Shown one piece after another: positions 16,419 through 24,564 of a DNA stretch of 64,000 nt. The notes below the pieces were generated by a model that worked only from the letters and a program-made list of their open reading frames with translations, made no database searches and had not been told where the DNA came from. The translations under genes and the position numbers were made by a program. The DNA is from Ectobacillus sp. JY-23. GTDB lineage: Bacteria > Bacillota > Bacilli > Bacillales > Bacillaceae_G. Every line of letters starts with the position of its first letter. The first letter of the stretch is position 1. The DNA is taken from positions 248,001-312,000 of the forward strand of contig NZ_CP095462.1 in NCBI RefSeq assembly GCF_023022965.1, in the 5' to 3' direction.

Positions 16419-17441
16419 ATGAAGATTCTAAATGCTACACAGATGCAGCAGCAGGTTGCATCACACCCTGAGTTTTCTGGTGTGATTACAATCGAACAGG
16501 CAGGAAGCACTTTATTTGAGCACGCACAGGGCTATTACAATCGTTCCGAAGGGCTCCGCAATACCCTGCAAACTCGCTTTGGTATCGCTTCTGGATGTAA
16601 ATTGTTTACTGCAATTGCTATATGCCGCTTGATTGAACAGGATTTATTAGCATTTGACACAAAATTAAAGGATTGCTTACCTATAGCGTTTCCCCATATA
16701 AATGGTGATTTGACAATTCATCATTTATTAACGCACACCTCAGGGATTCCTGACTATTTTGATGAAGCAATAATGAGCGATTTTGAGGATTTATGGCAGG
16801 AATACCCCATGTATACCTTGAAGCGTCCTTCAGACTTTTTACCGATGTTTCAGCATGGCCGCATGATGTTTGAACCAGGTGAACAATTTCATTACAACAA
16901 CGCTGGCTTCATTGTGCTTGGAATGATTATTGAGCAGGTGACCGGAGCGCCTTTTTCTACGTATATAGAAGAACATGTGTTACGACGCTGTGATATGTTT
17001 GATTCCGGGTACTTTTCACTAGATTGTTTGCCGAAAAATACTGCGTTTGGGTATATTGATGAAGATGGCGGTGCGTGGCGTACGAATATATACTCCATTC
17101 CCATTCAAAGTGGTGCTGATGGGGGGGCTTATGTAACGGCGCCGGATATGACGAAATTTTGGAGAGCTTTACTTCGCTATCAAATACTTAGCGAGGCATC
17201 TACGAAGCTGCTTTTAAAGCCGCATGTGCAGGTGAAAGAGCATGTGTATTACGGGTATGGCATTTGGATGAAGATAGAAAATAAGCATGTGAAAAAGTAT
17301 CATATTATGGGATACGATCCGGGTGTTAGTTTTCACTCTGTCGTTTACCCTGCATCTCAAACCATACTATCGGTGCTTTCAAATAAATCTTCAGGTGCAT
17401 TTCAAATGATGAATATAGTGGAGGAACAATTACAGGTATGA
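16419..17441 (+). CDS. beta-lactamase-family serine hydrolase
   Basis: A 340-residue protein of the class C beta-lactamase/penicillin-binding family. The active-site SxxK is SGCK (IASGCKLFTAIA), the YxN motif is YNN (FHYNNAGFIVLG), and the third motif is near KYHIMGYDPGV. HLLTHTSGIPDYFD is a hallmark of this group. It is probably a soluble esterase or D-amino-acid peptidase; no signal peptide is visible. The frame is open much further upstream, into the repeat element, but ATG 16419 follows a perfect GAAGGAGGTTTAT and is taken as the start. It is separated by 75 bp from the next lipoprotein gene. Confidence 0.85.
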   Translation: MKILNATQMQQQVASHPEFSGVITIEQAGSTLFEHAQGYYNRSEGLRNTLQTRFGIASGCKLFTAIAICRLIEQDLLAFDTKLKDCLPIAFPHINGDLTIHHLLTHTSGIPDYFDEAIMSDFEDLWQEYPMYTLKRPSDFLPMFQHGRMMFEPGEQFHYNNAGFIVLGMIIEQVTGAPFSTYIEEHVLRRCDMFDSGYFSLDCLPKNTAFGYIDEDGGAWRTNIYSIPIQSGADGGAYVTAPDMTKFWRALLRYQILSEASTKLLLKPHVQVKEHVYYGYGIWMKIENKHVKKYHIMGYDPGVSFHSVVYPASQTILSVLSNKSSGAFQMMNIVEEQLQV

Positions 17442-17516
17442 TAAGTAGGATAAAAAGTCAAGCAATTATTTTATAGGTATAGAATAATTGACTGTAGACA
17501 AATAGGAGAGGAACAG

Positions 17517-18191
17517 ATGAAAGATAGATGGGTCATGATACTATGTTTGTTGCTGTTGACGGCCTGTGGGGAGCAACGGCATGCCGTAATTGAATGGGTG
17601 GACTTTATCAAGTGGAACAATGAGCAATACCATGGGATTTCAACAGGAACGCTGGCTGATCCAAGTTTAATAGGTGAGGAAGTCGGAAAAATAAAGTTCC
17701 GTATCAGCGACAATATTCATGACCCGGAATATAAAGCCAAAAATGGAGACGCAGCCTTTTTAGAAGCGGGTACGGTGCTGTATCAGGTAAAGGGTCATCC
17801 AGAATTGCTTGCAGTAAAGGACACTAAAAAAGTGAATGGATATTGTATATATTATAAAGATAAGTCTCTAGAGAACTATAAGTGGCATTATAAAGATATG
17901 CCAAAGCAGGAAGTACAGAAAATAACGGTGTACGCACGTGATAACGCAAACATACAGTTCATCCGTGAGATTACAGATCCAAGTGAAATAGAGAGAATGT
18001 TTAGCTTGCTAGAGGAAGGGCATGTGCAGGAGGTTGCGATCAGTGAGGAGGCTAAGGAATATGAAGTTAGCTTCTATACAAATGAGCCAGTTGCTTATAC
18101 CTACTCCGTGTTTCAAAGTCAGGATCAATATTACTGGATGCCATGGGAGCAAGAGGTTTTGCCTGCTGAAATAGGAGAGTTCCTACAATAA
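17517..18191 (+). CDS. lipoprotein of unknown function
   Basis: The 224-residue product starts with a lipoprotein signal (MKDRWVMILCLLLLTAC) with lipobox LTAC, so the mature protein is anchored on the outer face of the membrane from residue 17. The rest is beta-rich, with EWVDFIKWNNEQYHGI, AGTVLYQVKGHPELLAVKD and a C-terminal QDQYYWMPWEQEVLPAEIGE. Similar Bacillus lipoproteins are annotated only as hypothetical. GGAGAGGAAC precedes the ATG. It lies downstream of the serine hydrolase and may be co-transcribed with it. Confidence 0.7.
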   Translation: MKDRWVMILCLLLLTACGEQRHAVIEWVDFIKWNNEQYHGISTGTLADPSLIGEEVGKIKFRISDNIHDPEYKAKNGDAAFLEAGTVLYQVKGHPELLAVKDTKKVNGYCIYYKDKSLENYKWHYKDMPKQEVQKITVYARDNANIQFIREITDPSEIERMFSLLEEGHVQEVAISEEAKEYEVSFYTNEPVAYTYSVFQSQDQYYWMPWEQEVLPAEIGEFLQ

Positions 18192-18396
18192 ACGCCATAC
18201 AACTCGCCATCTTTCAAAGAGAAAGGTGCTTGTTCCCTTTCATTAAAGCATGTTTCTTTGTTATTCTCCCTACTGATAGGAATAGTGAGCTGGGGATGTT
18301 TTTTGTTAATACAGACCATGCTTTGGTTAAGTTAATGACTGAATTTTCTTTCTTTTAATGTTATAATATGTATAAAGGATTGTGTAGGGGGCCATC

Positions 18397-18717
18397 ATGA
18401 AAAAATTTCTAGGAATTATTTTTACTATTTTCATTGAGGCAATGCTTGTATATGGTTTAACGAAGGTAGTCGGCTGGAAATATGAAGATCTTGCCTTTTT
18501 TGTGGGGCTTCTGTTTATTGTTATTACGTATTTCTTCAGCAGTAAGGGTGGTTTTTCTAGTAATAGTCTGCGCTTACAGGCGCAGGCACAGAGCGGGATT
18601 AAGGTGGATGAGGAGGAATATGAATTTCGAGCGAATGCGGTGTTCATTGGTTCTATTGTGTATACGATACTATCACTTTTCTATGTTATCGCAGCGTATT
18701 GGAAGTATTTTGCGTAA
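18397..18717 (+). CDS. DUF3899-like membrane protein
   Basis: A 106-residue membrane protein with an N-terminal TM helix (FLGIIFTIFIEAMLVYGL), a second (LAFFVGLLFIVITYFFSS), a polar stretch with GGFSSNSLRLQAQAQSG, and a third near the C-terminus (AVFIGSIVYTILSLFYVI). This matches the three-TM layout of DUF3899 proteins from Bacillus; function is unknown. GTAGGGGGCC precedes the ATG. It is a single-gene unit. Confidence 0.7.
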   Translation: MKKFLGIIFTIFIEAMLVYGLTKVVGWKYEDLAFFVGLLFIVITYFFSSKGGFSSNSLRLQAQAQSGIKVDEEEYEFRANAVFIGSIVYTILSLFYVIAAYWKYFA

Positions 18718-18810
18718 ATAAATAGGGGTTAAAAATCAGTTTTTTTGAAAAATTCATTGTATATCTGTTTCTCCTCTGGTAAAATCATGTAAAGATTTGG
18801 AGGGATACAT

Positions 18811-19824
18811 ATGATACAATATCCAGCTTTAAGACATCGGACGCTTGGTGTTACTGCTCCTTCTTCAGGTGTACCAAAAGTGCTACATGAAATGTTTCGA
18901 CTTGCATGCCGGCGTATGGAGGAGCGAGGTTTTCGAGTTGTATGCGGTGATACAGTGTGGACGCAGTATAAAGCAAAATCCGCTGATGCTAAACAGCGTG
19001 CTGACGAGTTTAATCGTATGATACGAGATCAAGAGACTACAATTATTATACCCCCTTGGGGCGGGGAATTACTTATAGAAATGTTAGAGTACGTTGATTT
19101 TAAAGGACTGCAGCCAAAATGGGTGCTAGGCTATTCTGATACGAGCTTATTGTTGCTGGCGCTTACGCTACAGACGGGTATAGCAACAGCGCATGGTACA
19201 AACCTCGTCGATTTGCGTGGTGAGCTCGTTGATGAAACAACAGCGATGTGGGAGCAGGTTGTTACGACAACAACTGGCGCATCAATTGTACAACATTCAT
19301 CGAAACGTTATCAAAAAGAATGGAATCATGAAAATCCTTCACCTTGTGTATTTCATTTAACTGAGCAAACTGAATGGAAAACAATCACAGGAGACGATGT
19401 ACATATAGAAGGTCGCTTGCTTGGAGGCTGTATTGATGTGATTCGTCATATCATTGGTACGCCTTTTGGTGATATAGCCAAATTTCAAAAAGAGCATATT
19501 CATGATGAACCGATTGTGTGGTATTTTGAAAACTGTGAATTGACTACGACTGATGTACGCCGAACGCTTGTACAGATGAAGCTAGCGGGATGGTTTGAGA
19601 ACTGCAGTGGTATTTTGTTTGGCAGAAGCGCTGCGAACAAGGAAGTTGGCGGATACACTATTGAGGACGTGTATCGTGATTTACAAGATGAACTGCAGAT
19701 TCCGATTGTCTATGATGTAGATTGCGGTCATGTGCCGCCGCAAATCACATTTGTAAACGGCGCTTACGCCGAAGTACAGGTAAGCAAGGGAAAAGGAACT
19801 GTTATACAGCATTTTAAAGCTTAG
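18811..19824 (+). CDS. S66-family peptidase (LD-carboxypeptidase/MccF-like)
   Basis: A 337-residue serine peptidase of family S66. Visible are the N-terminal LGVTAPSSGV, PPWGGELL, the nucleophile in VLGYSDTSLL (Ser of GYSD), the glutamate in IVWYFENCELTT, and the histidine in DCGHVPPQITF, giving a Ser-Glu-His triad. The family includes cytosolic muropeptide LD-carboxypeptidases and MccF-type enzymes that inactivate microcin C-like compounds. The WYFENCE form and size are closer to the MccF subgroup. GGAGGGATACAT precedes the ATG. It is monocistronic, with a terminator straight after it. Confidence 0.85.
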   Translation: MIQYPALRHRTLGVTAPSSGVPKVLHEMFRLACRRMEERGFRVVCGDTVWTQYKAKSADAKQRADEFNRMIRDQETTIIIPPWGGELLIEMLEYVDFKGLQPKWVLGYSDTSLLLLALTLQTGIATAHGTNLVDLRGELVDETTAMWEQVVTTTTGASIVQHSSKRYQKEWNHENPSPCVFHLTEQTEWKTITGDDVHIEGRLLGGCIDVIRHIIGTPFGDIAKFQKEHIHDEPIVWYFENCELTTTDVRRTLVQMKLAGWFENCSGILFGRSAANKEVGGYTIEDVYRDLQDELQIPIVYDVDCGHVPPQITFVNGAYAEVQVSKGKGTVIQHFKA

Positions 19825-19829
19825 TATGG

Positions 19830-19863
19830 AAAAGGTCTTCTGATGAGAATGAGGACCTTTTTC
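19830..19863 (+). terminator. rho-independent terminator
   Basis: AAAAGGTCTTC and GAGGACCTTTTT form a stem with a short loop and U-tail after the S66 peptidase gene. Confidence 0.75.
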
Positions 19864-19972
19864 GTTTATATAAAACGTAAGAGGAACACTCTGAATTGAA
19901 TAAGAGGTAGAGAATACGAAACCAATTCTGTATAAAGGACGGAGAATATAAACTAATATCAAAGGAGTTCGT

Positions 19973-20530
19973 ATGTACGCTATCATTGCATTATTTGATA
20001 AAGAAACACATCAACAAGTAATACGTATTTGGAATGAATTGGCTGGTTTACAGATTTCTCACTATGCAAAGGAGATAGAAAACAGACAGCCGCATATTAC
20101 ACTTGCAAGCTACGACAAGTTAGACGAAATCTCATTTATCAAAAGAATGGATATGTGTTACCAAGCGACACAGCGTGTACCGATTACACTGTGTACAATT
20201 GGTACATTTATATCCTCTGGAGCACTGTTTTGGGCACCGATACCGACGAAGGAGCTCCTGGACTTTCATAAACGGCATCATGATTTGCTGAGTGGTTTCG
20301 CTGCTGAGGAACCTTCTCTATATGAACCTGGACGCTGGGTGCCGCACTGTACGATTGCCAGCAGGCTAAAAGCGGACAAATTGGCGGAGGCGTTGTTGTA
20401 TTGTACAAATAAGCTACCTGTACAGAACGCTTTTCTAACAAAGCTGGCGCTCATTCGCACTGAGAAAGTAAACGGAAAAATAGTAGCAGCACCAATAATT
20501 CAGGAATGGTCTTTAAAGGAGAGAGCATGA
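19973..20530 (+). CDS. 2H phosphoesterase (2'-5' RNA ligase-like)
   Basis: The 185-residue protein has two H-X-[ST] motifs, PHITLASY near residue 42 and PHCTIASR near residue 124, which define the 2H phosphoesterase superfamily. Members cleave or join 2',3'-cyclic or 2'-5' phosphodiester bonds in RNA or small nucleotides. AAAGGAGTTC precedes the ATG. Its stop overlaps the ATG of the next gene (ATGA at 20527-20530), so the two are translationally coupled. That gene starts with an RNA- or nucleotide-linked DUF402 domain, so a shared role in RNA or nucleotide processing is plausible (inference). Confidence 0.82.
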   Translation: MYAIIALFDKETHQQVIRIWNELAGLQISHYAKEIENRQPHITLASYDKLDEISFIKRMDMCYQATQRVPITLCTIGTFISSGALFWAPIPTKELLDFHKRHHDLLSGFAAEEPSLYEPGRWVPHCTIASRLKADKLAEALLYCTNKLPVQNAFLTKLALIRTEKVNGKIVAAPIIQEWSLKERA

Positions 20531-21939
20531 AGCGAAAGTATGGAGATCGAGCAGATTGGTCACGCATTATTAGTAAAGATTATCGAGTGTATGAGCGAAA
20601 TACCAGTGTATTCACCGGTATAGTTTGTGAACTGTTTATCAGAGAAGTACGCGAGCCGCTTTGGATGCTGCAGGGAAATCGAAAGATATGCGTGGCAGAT
20701 AACGGTTATACGTGGCTGCAGTATTTTCCAAAAGGAAAGCCCTACACAATTACTACTATGCTGGATGCTAATCGAAAAGTTGTACAGTGGTATATTGATA
20801 TTTGCGAATCTCACGGTATTCGTGCAGATGGTGTACCGTGGTACGATGATTTGTATTTGGATGTGGTGTGTTTTCCTGATGGAGAAGCGGTGTTACTAGA
20901 TGAAGATGAATTATGTGATGCGTTAGACGCAAATCTCATCACAAAAAAGCAATATGATTGTGCAGAGAAAACAGCACAAACTGTGCTCCGTATGTATCAG
21001 AATGGAGAGCTACAAGCGTTGCTAGATTTTACATCTGTTCCGTCATCGGTTCCATATGCCTTTTGTAAAAAAATTACGGCATGCTTTGGGGAGAAGGGCA
21101 CACAATGGCTGATGCATCTAGATGATACGGTTCATACGTACGAGGAAAAATGGAGCCTTTATATAGGTGAACCAATATCAAATTTGTCTTATAACTATGT
21201 ATTGCGCGCACAGATACACGGCGGAACACCGGTCATTTTAAAGCTAGGTATCCCTGGTCATGAATTTAATAACGAGGTTCAGACGCTACAAATCTATGAA
21301 GGTAAAGGATGCGCTCGGTTGCTTCAGGTAGATGCGGCGGGTGGTGCGATGCTTTTAGAATGTTTGGAACCGGGCGTAATGCTGCGAGAGGAGAAGGATG
21401 AAAGAACAGCCCTGTTACATTATGCAGAGGTGTGGAAGGCTTTACGCCGTCCATTACCATCACATATGTTAGTTCCAAAAGTAGCTGATTGGATGAAGGG
21501 GTTGGATCGTTTTTTACAAAATCAAACAGGAGACGCTACGATTTTAGTAGAACTTGTTTACAAAGCCAAGATGTTTTTTGGAGAAATTATTTCATCAGAG
21601 CCTGAAGAGCTATTGCACGGTGACCTCCATCATCAAAATATTTTATATACAAACGAAGGCTGGAAAGCAATTGATCCAAAGGGTTTGGCAGGAAGTCGTT
21701 ATTTTGATGTTACATCCTTTTTGGTAAACGAGTTAAAGGATGTGAGCAATGCCAAAGCCGTGCTGAACGACCGTGTTTCGATGCTGAGCGAAGAGCTGCA
21801 GTTGAATCGAGAGCGGATATTGAAGGCCGGATTTGCGATGGCAATTCTGTATACCTGCTGGAATGTAGAAGAAAATAGTTTAGGGTGGAAGGATACATAT
21901 GAATATGCAAATTGGTTTTTAACATTTTTGGAGGGATAA
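20527..21939 (+). CDS. DUF402 domain fused to an APH(6)/hydroxyurea-type kinase
   Basis: The 470-residue product looks like two proteins in one. Residues 1-175 match the DUF402 family (MKRKYGDRADWSRI, YTWLQYFPKGKPYTITTM, QWYIDICESHGI, YLDVVCFPDGEAVLLDEDEL), relatives of which are nucleoside di/triphosphatases or RNase-linked. From about residue 180 (PYAFCKKITACFGEKGTQWL) the rest matches aminoglycoside 6-phosphotransferase/hydroxyurea kinases, with the Brenner-type motif LLHGDLHHQNILY and the metal-binding segment AIDPKGLAGSRYFDV. Both domains keep their key residues. The two are usually separate genes in Bacillus. The reading frame is continuous, with no internal ribosome binding site seen at the junction. 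Confidence 0.82.
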   Translation: MKRKYGDRADWSRIISKDYRVYERNTSVFTGIVCELFIREVREPLWMLQGNRKICVADNGYTWLQYFPKGKPYTITTMLDANRKVVQWYIDICESHGIRADGVPWYDDLYLDVVCFPDGEAVLLDEDELCDALDANLITKKQYDCAEKTAQTVLRMYQNGELQALLDFTSVPSSVPYAFCKKITACFGEKGTQWLMHLDDTVHTYEEKWSLYIGEPISNLSYNYVLRAQIHGGTPVILKLGIPGHEFNNEVQTLQIYEGKGCARLLQVDAAGGAMLLECLEPGVMLREEKDERTALLHYAEVWKALRRPLPSHMLVPKVADWMKGLDRFLQNQTGDATILVELVYKAKMFFGEIISSEPEELLHGDLHHQNILYTNEGWKAIDPKGLAGSRYFDVTSFLVNELKDVSNAKAVLNDRVSMLSEELQLNRERILKAGFAMAILYTCWNVEENSLGWKDTYEYANWFLTFLEG

Positions 21940-21949
21940 GGAGGAGATC

Positions 21950-22480
21950 ATGTTGGAGAGGCGACTTTCTCTCATAGCCGCCAGCTGTCTTTTAACTGCA
22001 GGCTGCTTTGAAAAAGAGGTTAATCCTAGACCTGTTAAAACAAGCTCACAAGTACATGTGCCGGGGCAGTTGCCTTCGTTTGTCAAGCTAGAACATACCA
22101 AGAAAATTGATTGGAGCAAGAAGGTACAGCATTTCGCCTCTGAAAAAGTAGAACTAACAGGTAATCCGAATAAGTCGGCATATTTAGGGCCGCAGCTACA
22201 AGTGAATCAACCAGAAAAATGGATGTGGTTATTTTGGAAAGAGAGCGGAAGTCTGATGACAATAGCAGCCTTTCATAAGAACAGTGGCACTTTTGAGCCC
22301 ATTTTATATGACGGTACCGAAGCTGCAATTTGGTCACGTAATGGGCTAGGCTCTGCGATACATGGTGCTAATTTACATACACCTTCTAATGTAATGCTTC
22401 CAAAGGCTGGAGAATGGGCATTATTAGTTTACATTGATCAAAAGTTGTTTGATGTGCTTCTAATAGATGTGATAGGGTAA
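21950..22480 (+). CDS. DUF4871-like lipoprotein
   Basis: The 176-residue product has a lipoprotein signal ending LLTAGC (Cys at residue 19), so it should be tethered to the outer membrane face. The mature domain contains KWMWLFWKESGSLMTIAA, GANLHTPSNVMLPKAGEWAL and a terminal YIDQKLFDVLLIDV. This is the order of conserved segments seen in DUF4871 proteins (an MWHFW-like, then an HxPSxxxLPxxGxW-like motif). Function unknown. AAGGAGGAG lies upstream, 10 bp after the kinase fusion stop, so it probably belongs to the same operon. Confidence 0.65.
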   Translation: MLERRLSLIAASCLLTAGCFEKEVNPRPVKTSSQVHVPGQLPSFVKLEHTKKIDWSKKVQHFASEKVELTGNPNKSAYLGPQLQVNQPEKWMWLFWKESGSLMTIAAFHKNSGTFEPILYDGTEAAIWSRNGLGSAIHGANLHTPSNVMLPKAGEWALLVYIDQKLFDVLLIDVIG

Positions 22481-22550
22481 AATAAAGTGACGACTGGCTG
22501 GTCTCTCACGCCTTTTATTAATTTCTATATCTTAAATGATTAAAAGGAAA

Positions 22551-22931
22551 TCAATATTTTCCGTCTATCTTTTTCTCCATAAATGTTCCCAGCACAACTC
22601 CCAGCGTATACGCAAGCAAATCACTCCATAGAAAGCCGTGTCCTAGCACGAGAGCCAGCGGTGTTTGTCGCAGTTCTTGAATCCAATCAGCTTGATATAA
22701 TTGACTCAGCTCAATGCCATAGCAAAACGATATACTTATCAGCATCATCGTTTTCGTTCGGTAGTGTGGAAACAAAATACCAAATCCAATAAAAATTAGT
22801 AAAGCCCATAACAAATCGCCAGCGTAGGTATTCACAAGAGCAGGCAAAGCAAAGCTGGACTTTCGGACAAGCAAACCCAGTCCCATTGTGAGAAACAGAA
22901 ATAAGCTGTAGTACAATCTGTTACGCTTCAT
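22551..22931 (-). CDS. DUF2809-family membrane protein
   Basis: A 126-residue protein with four predicted TM helices. Conserved pieces include YAGDLLWALLIFIGFGI, ELSQLYQADWIQ and GHGFLWSDLLAYTLGVVLG, the hallmark order of DUF2809 (D-LWAL, E-SQLY, G-GF-W-D). Function is unknown. Its GGAGG site (minus strand) is preceded by the left copy of the palindrome that flanks the insertion sequence. Before the IS arrived, it lay directly downstream of the membrane gene at 24565. Confidence 0.8.
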   Translation of the reverse strand: MKRNRLYYSLFLFLTMGLGLLVRKSSFALPALVNTYAGDLLWALLIFIGFGILFPHYRTKTMMLISISFCYGIELSQLYQADWIQELRQTPLALVLGHGFLWSDLLAYTLGVVLGTFMEKKIDGKY

Positions 22932-22954
22932 AAATATACCTCCAAATTAAGTAA

Positions 22955-22976
22955 GGGGATTCTATACAGAATCCCC
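22955..22976. repeat. left target duplication (22-bp palindrome)
   Basis: A perfect palindrome starting GGGGATTCTAT, identical to the one at 24538-24559. It lies exactly outside the left end of the IS. Together they are best read as a duplicated target, probably a former terminator hairpin of the minus-strand gene at 24565. Confidence 0.75.
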
Positions 22977-23079
22977 AGAGTGTTGAGAAACCTAAAAGGT
23001 TTCTTAATACTCTGTCCCTAGTTTCAATTTTTATGGAAACTATGTCTGAAATGAAGTAAAAATAAACAGGAATTGCCCT

Positions 23080-24440
23080 TCATCTGACCTGTTTGGTCAG
23101 ATGAAGGGCAATTTTTTTCATGTTTTGACAAGCTGCGGTGAGAAAAGCCTGCATTTGGACAGACTCCCGCCCTCGAAAACGTGCATACCGGTAGCCATGA
23201 AGTTCTTTCGCATCGGCAAAACTGCGCTCAATTGTAGAACAACGTAGCTTGTACAGACGCTTACCGGCACTTGTCTTTTTGTTGGCGCGAGCCAAGTCCT
23301 TATAATCCTCCCAAATATGTCGAGTAATGGTACGCGTTTTTTGTTGTTTAGAAAAACACTTGGGACGAAGAGGACAAGCCGCACAATCATCTGGATTCGA
23401 TTTATATTGTCGATTTCCATCACGGTCTGTCGTCACATAAGATAAGATACAACCCATCGGGCAAGCAAAGCGATTTGACTCTTTTACATAATGAAAAGAA
23501 CGTTTTGGTACCTCTTTATTTGTTTTTCCGAATCTACGATATCCCATGACCATAAAAATGTTTTGTTTCGCTAAATTTTTACAAATATGACCTGTAAAGT
23601 ATCCCGCATCTAGTGCCACAGCTTCTACCTGAAATCCAAAGGTTTTTATTTGCGCTTTAAGACGTGCCAAATACGGCCCAGAATCGGATACATTCCCGGC
23701 CGTAATATATGTGTCTGTGATGATATTGTATTTTGCATCGACAGTGCGATGATCGAGGTAGTGAAACCCATTTGGTTTTCCGTCTCTCATTAGAAATCCA
23801 CTGTCAGGGTCTGTTGTACTAGAACGGATATAAGTAGGTTGTTTGGCTTCGCCTTCCTTTCGAGGTTTTAGTTCTTTTTTCCGTTTGTTTGCCGATCCTC
23901 AGTTACAGCCTTTTCTAATTCTTCTAGATAGATTTTGGGCTGTTCTTTTTTTAGCTTTTGTACATACTTATTTTTATTTGCATTCGCCTTTACGTGCGTA
24001 GAATCTGTCATTAGAGCGCGACCGCCCACCATGCGGTGGGATTGAGCTTGTCTGACAATCTCTTGAAAGATGTCTTCAAAAATGGTTGTGTGAACAAAGC
24101 GAGTACGTCGGTTCCAACTAATAGTAGAGTGATCAGGAACAGGATCTGATAAAGAAAAGCCTAAAAACCACCGATACGCTAGATTCATTTTAATTTCTTT
24201 CTCTAACTGACGTTCGGAACGGATTCCATAAAAGTAACCGATAAAAATCATCTTGAATAAAGTGATGGGATGAATGGAAGGACGCCCATTATCTTCGCAG
24301 TAATACGGGCGAAGCTTTTCCTCAATAAAAGCAAAATCTATTGTGGCTTCTACAGCTCGTAAAAAGTGATCTTGTGGAACAAGCTCTTCGATTGAAGTCG
24401 TAACACGCTCATCTCGGTGATTTTTCAGTGCACCCATCAT
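23080..24440 (-). CDS. IS1182-type DDE transposase in two overlapping frames
   Basis: The first frame (24440 to 23868) gives 190 residues with the N-terminal domain (FKMIFIGYFYGIRSERQLEK, FLGFSLSDPVPDHSTI) and the first catalytic Asp in LMTDSTHVKANANK. It ends at TAA just after an A6 run. The -1 frame continues KKELKPRKEGEAKQP and runs to 23080, with the second Asp in VALDAGYFTG, a Cys-rich insertion (CPMGC, CAACPLRPKC) and the Glu in STIERSFADAKELHGYRY. The total of about 453 residues is normal for the family. The switch lies on A AAA AAG, a classic -1 slippery heptamer. It is either programmed or a one-base loss. Confidence 0.8.
23874..23880 (-). promoter_or_regulatory. A AAA AAG slippery heptamer in the transposase
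   Basis: In the zero frame the mRNA reads GGA AAA AAG AAC TAA. Slipping back one base on A AAA AAG gives AAA AAA GAA CTA, which enters the frame of the transposase C-terminal half exactly. The zero-frame stop comes two codons later. Confidence 0.5.
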
Positions 24441-24537
24441 ATCAAATCTCTCCTTCTCTCCTTTTTAATCAGTTTGCACAGTGGAAAGAAGTCATAAACA
24501 TAAAAAACGGCTGTGGAGAACACTTTCTCCACAGCCT

Positions 24538-24559
24538 GGGGATTCTATACAGAATCCCC
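24538..24559. repeat. right target duplication (22-bp palindrome)
   Basis: Identical to 22955-22976 and only 5 bp from the stop of the membrane protein gene at 24565. This position suggests the original palindrome was that gene's terminator hairpin. Confidence 0.75.
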
Positions 24560-24564
24560 GAATT

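Larger units (their letters stand above)
22977..24537 (-). mobile_element. IS1182-family insertion sequence, about 1561 bp
   Basis: Boundaries are set by the two 22-bp palindromes. The imperfect terminal repeats read AGAGTGTTGAGAAA at the left and, inverted, AGGCTGTGGAGAAA at the right (11 of 14 match). Each end can fold: the left end pairs GAGAAACCT with AGGTTTCTT, the right end pairs GGCTGTGGAGAA with TTCTCCACAGCC. The transposase fills the inside on the minus strand. The IS1182 family is known to insert in palindromes, which fits. The element seems complete apart from the two-frame transposase. Confidence 0.82.
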
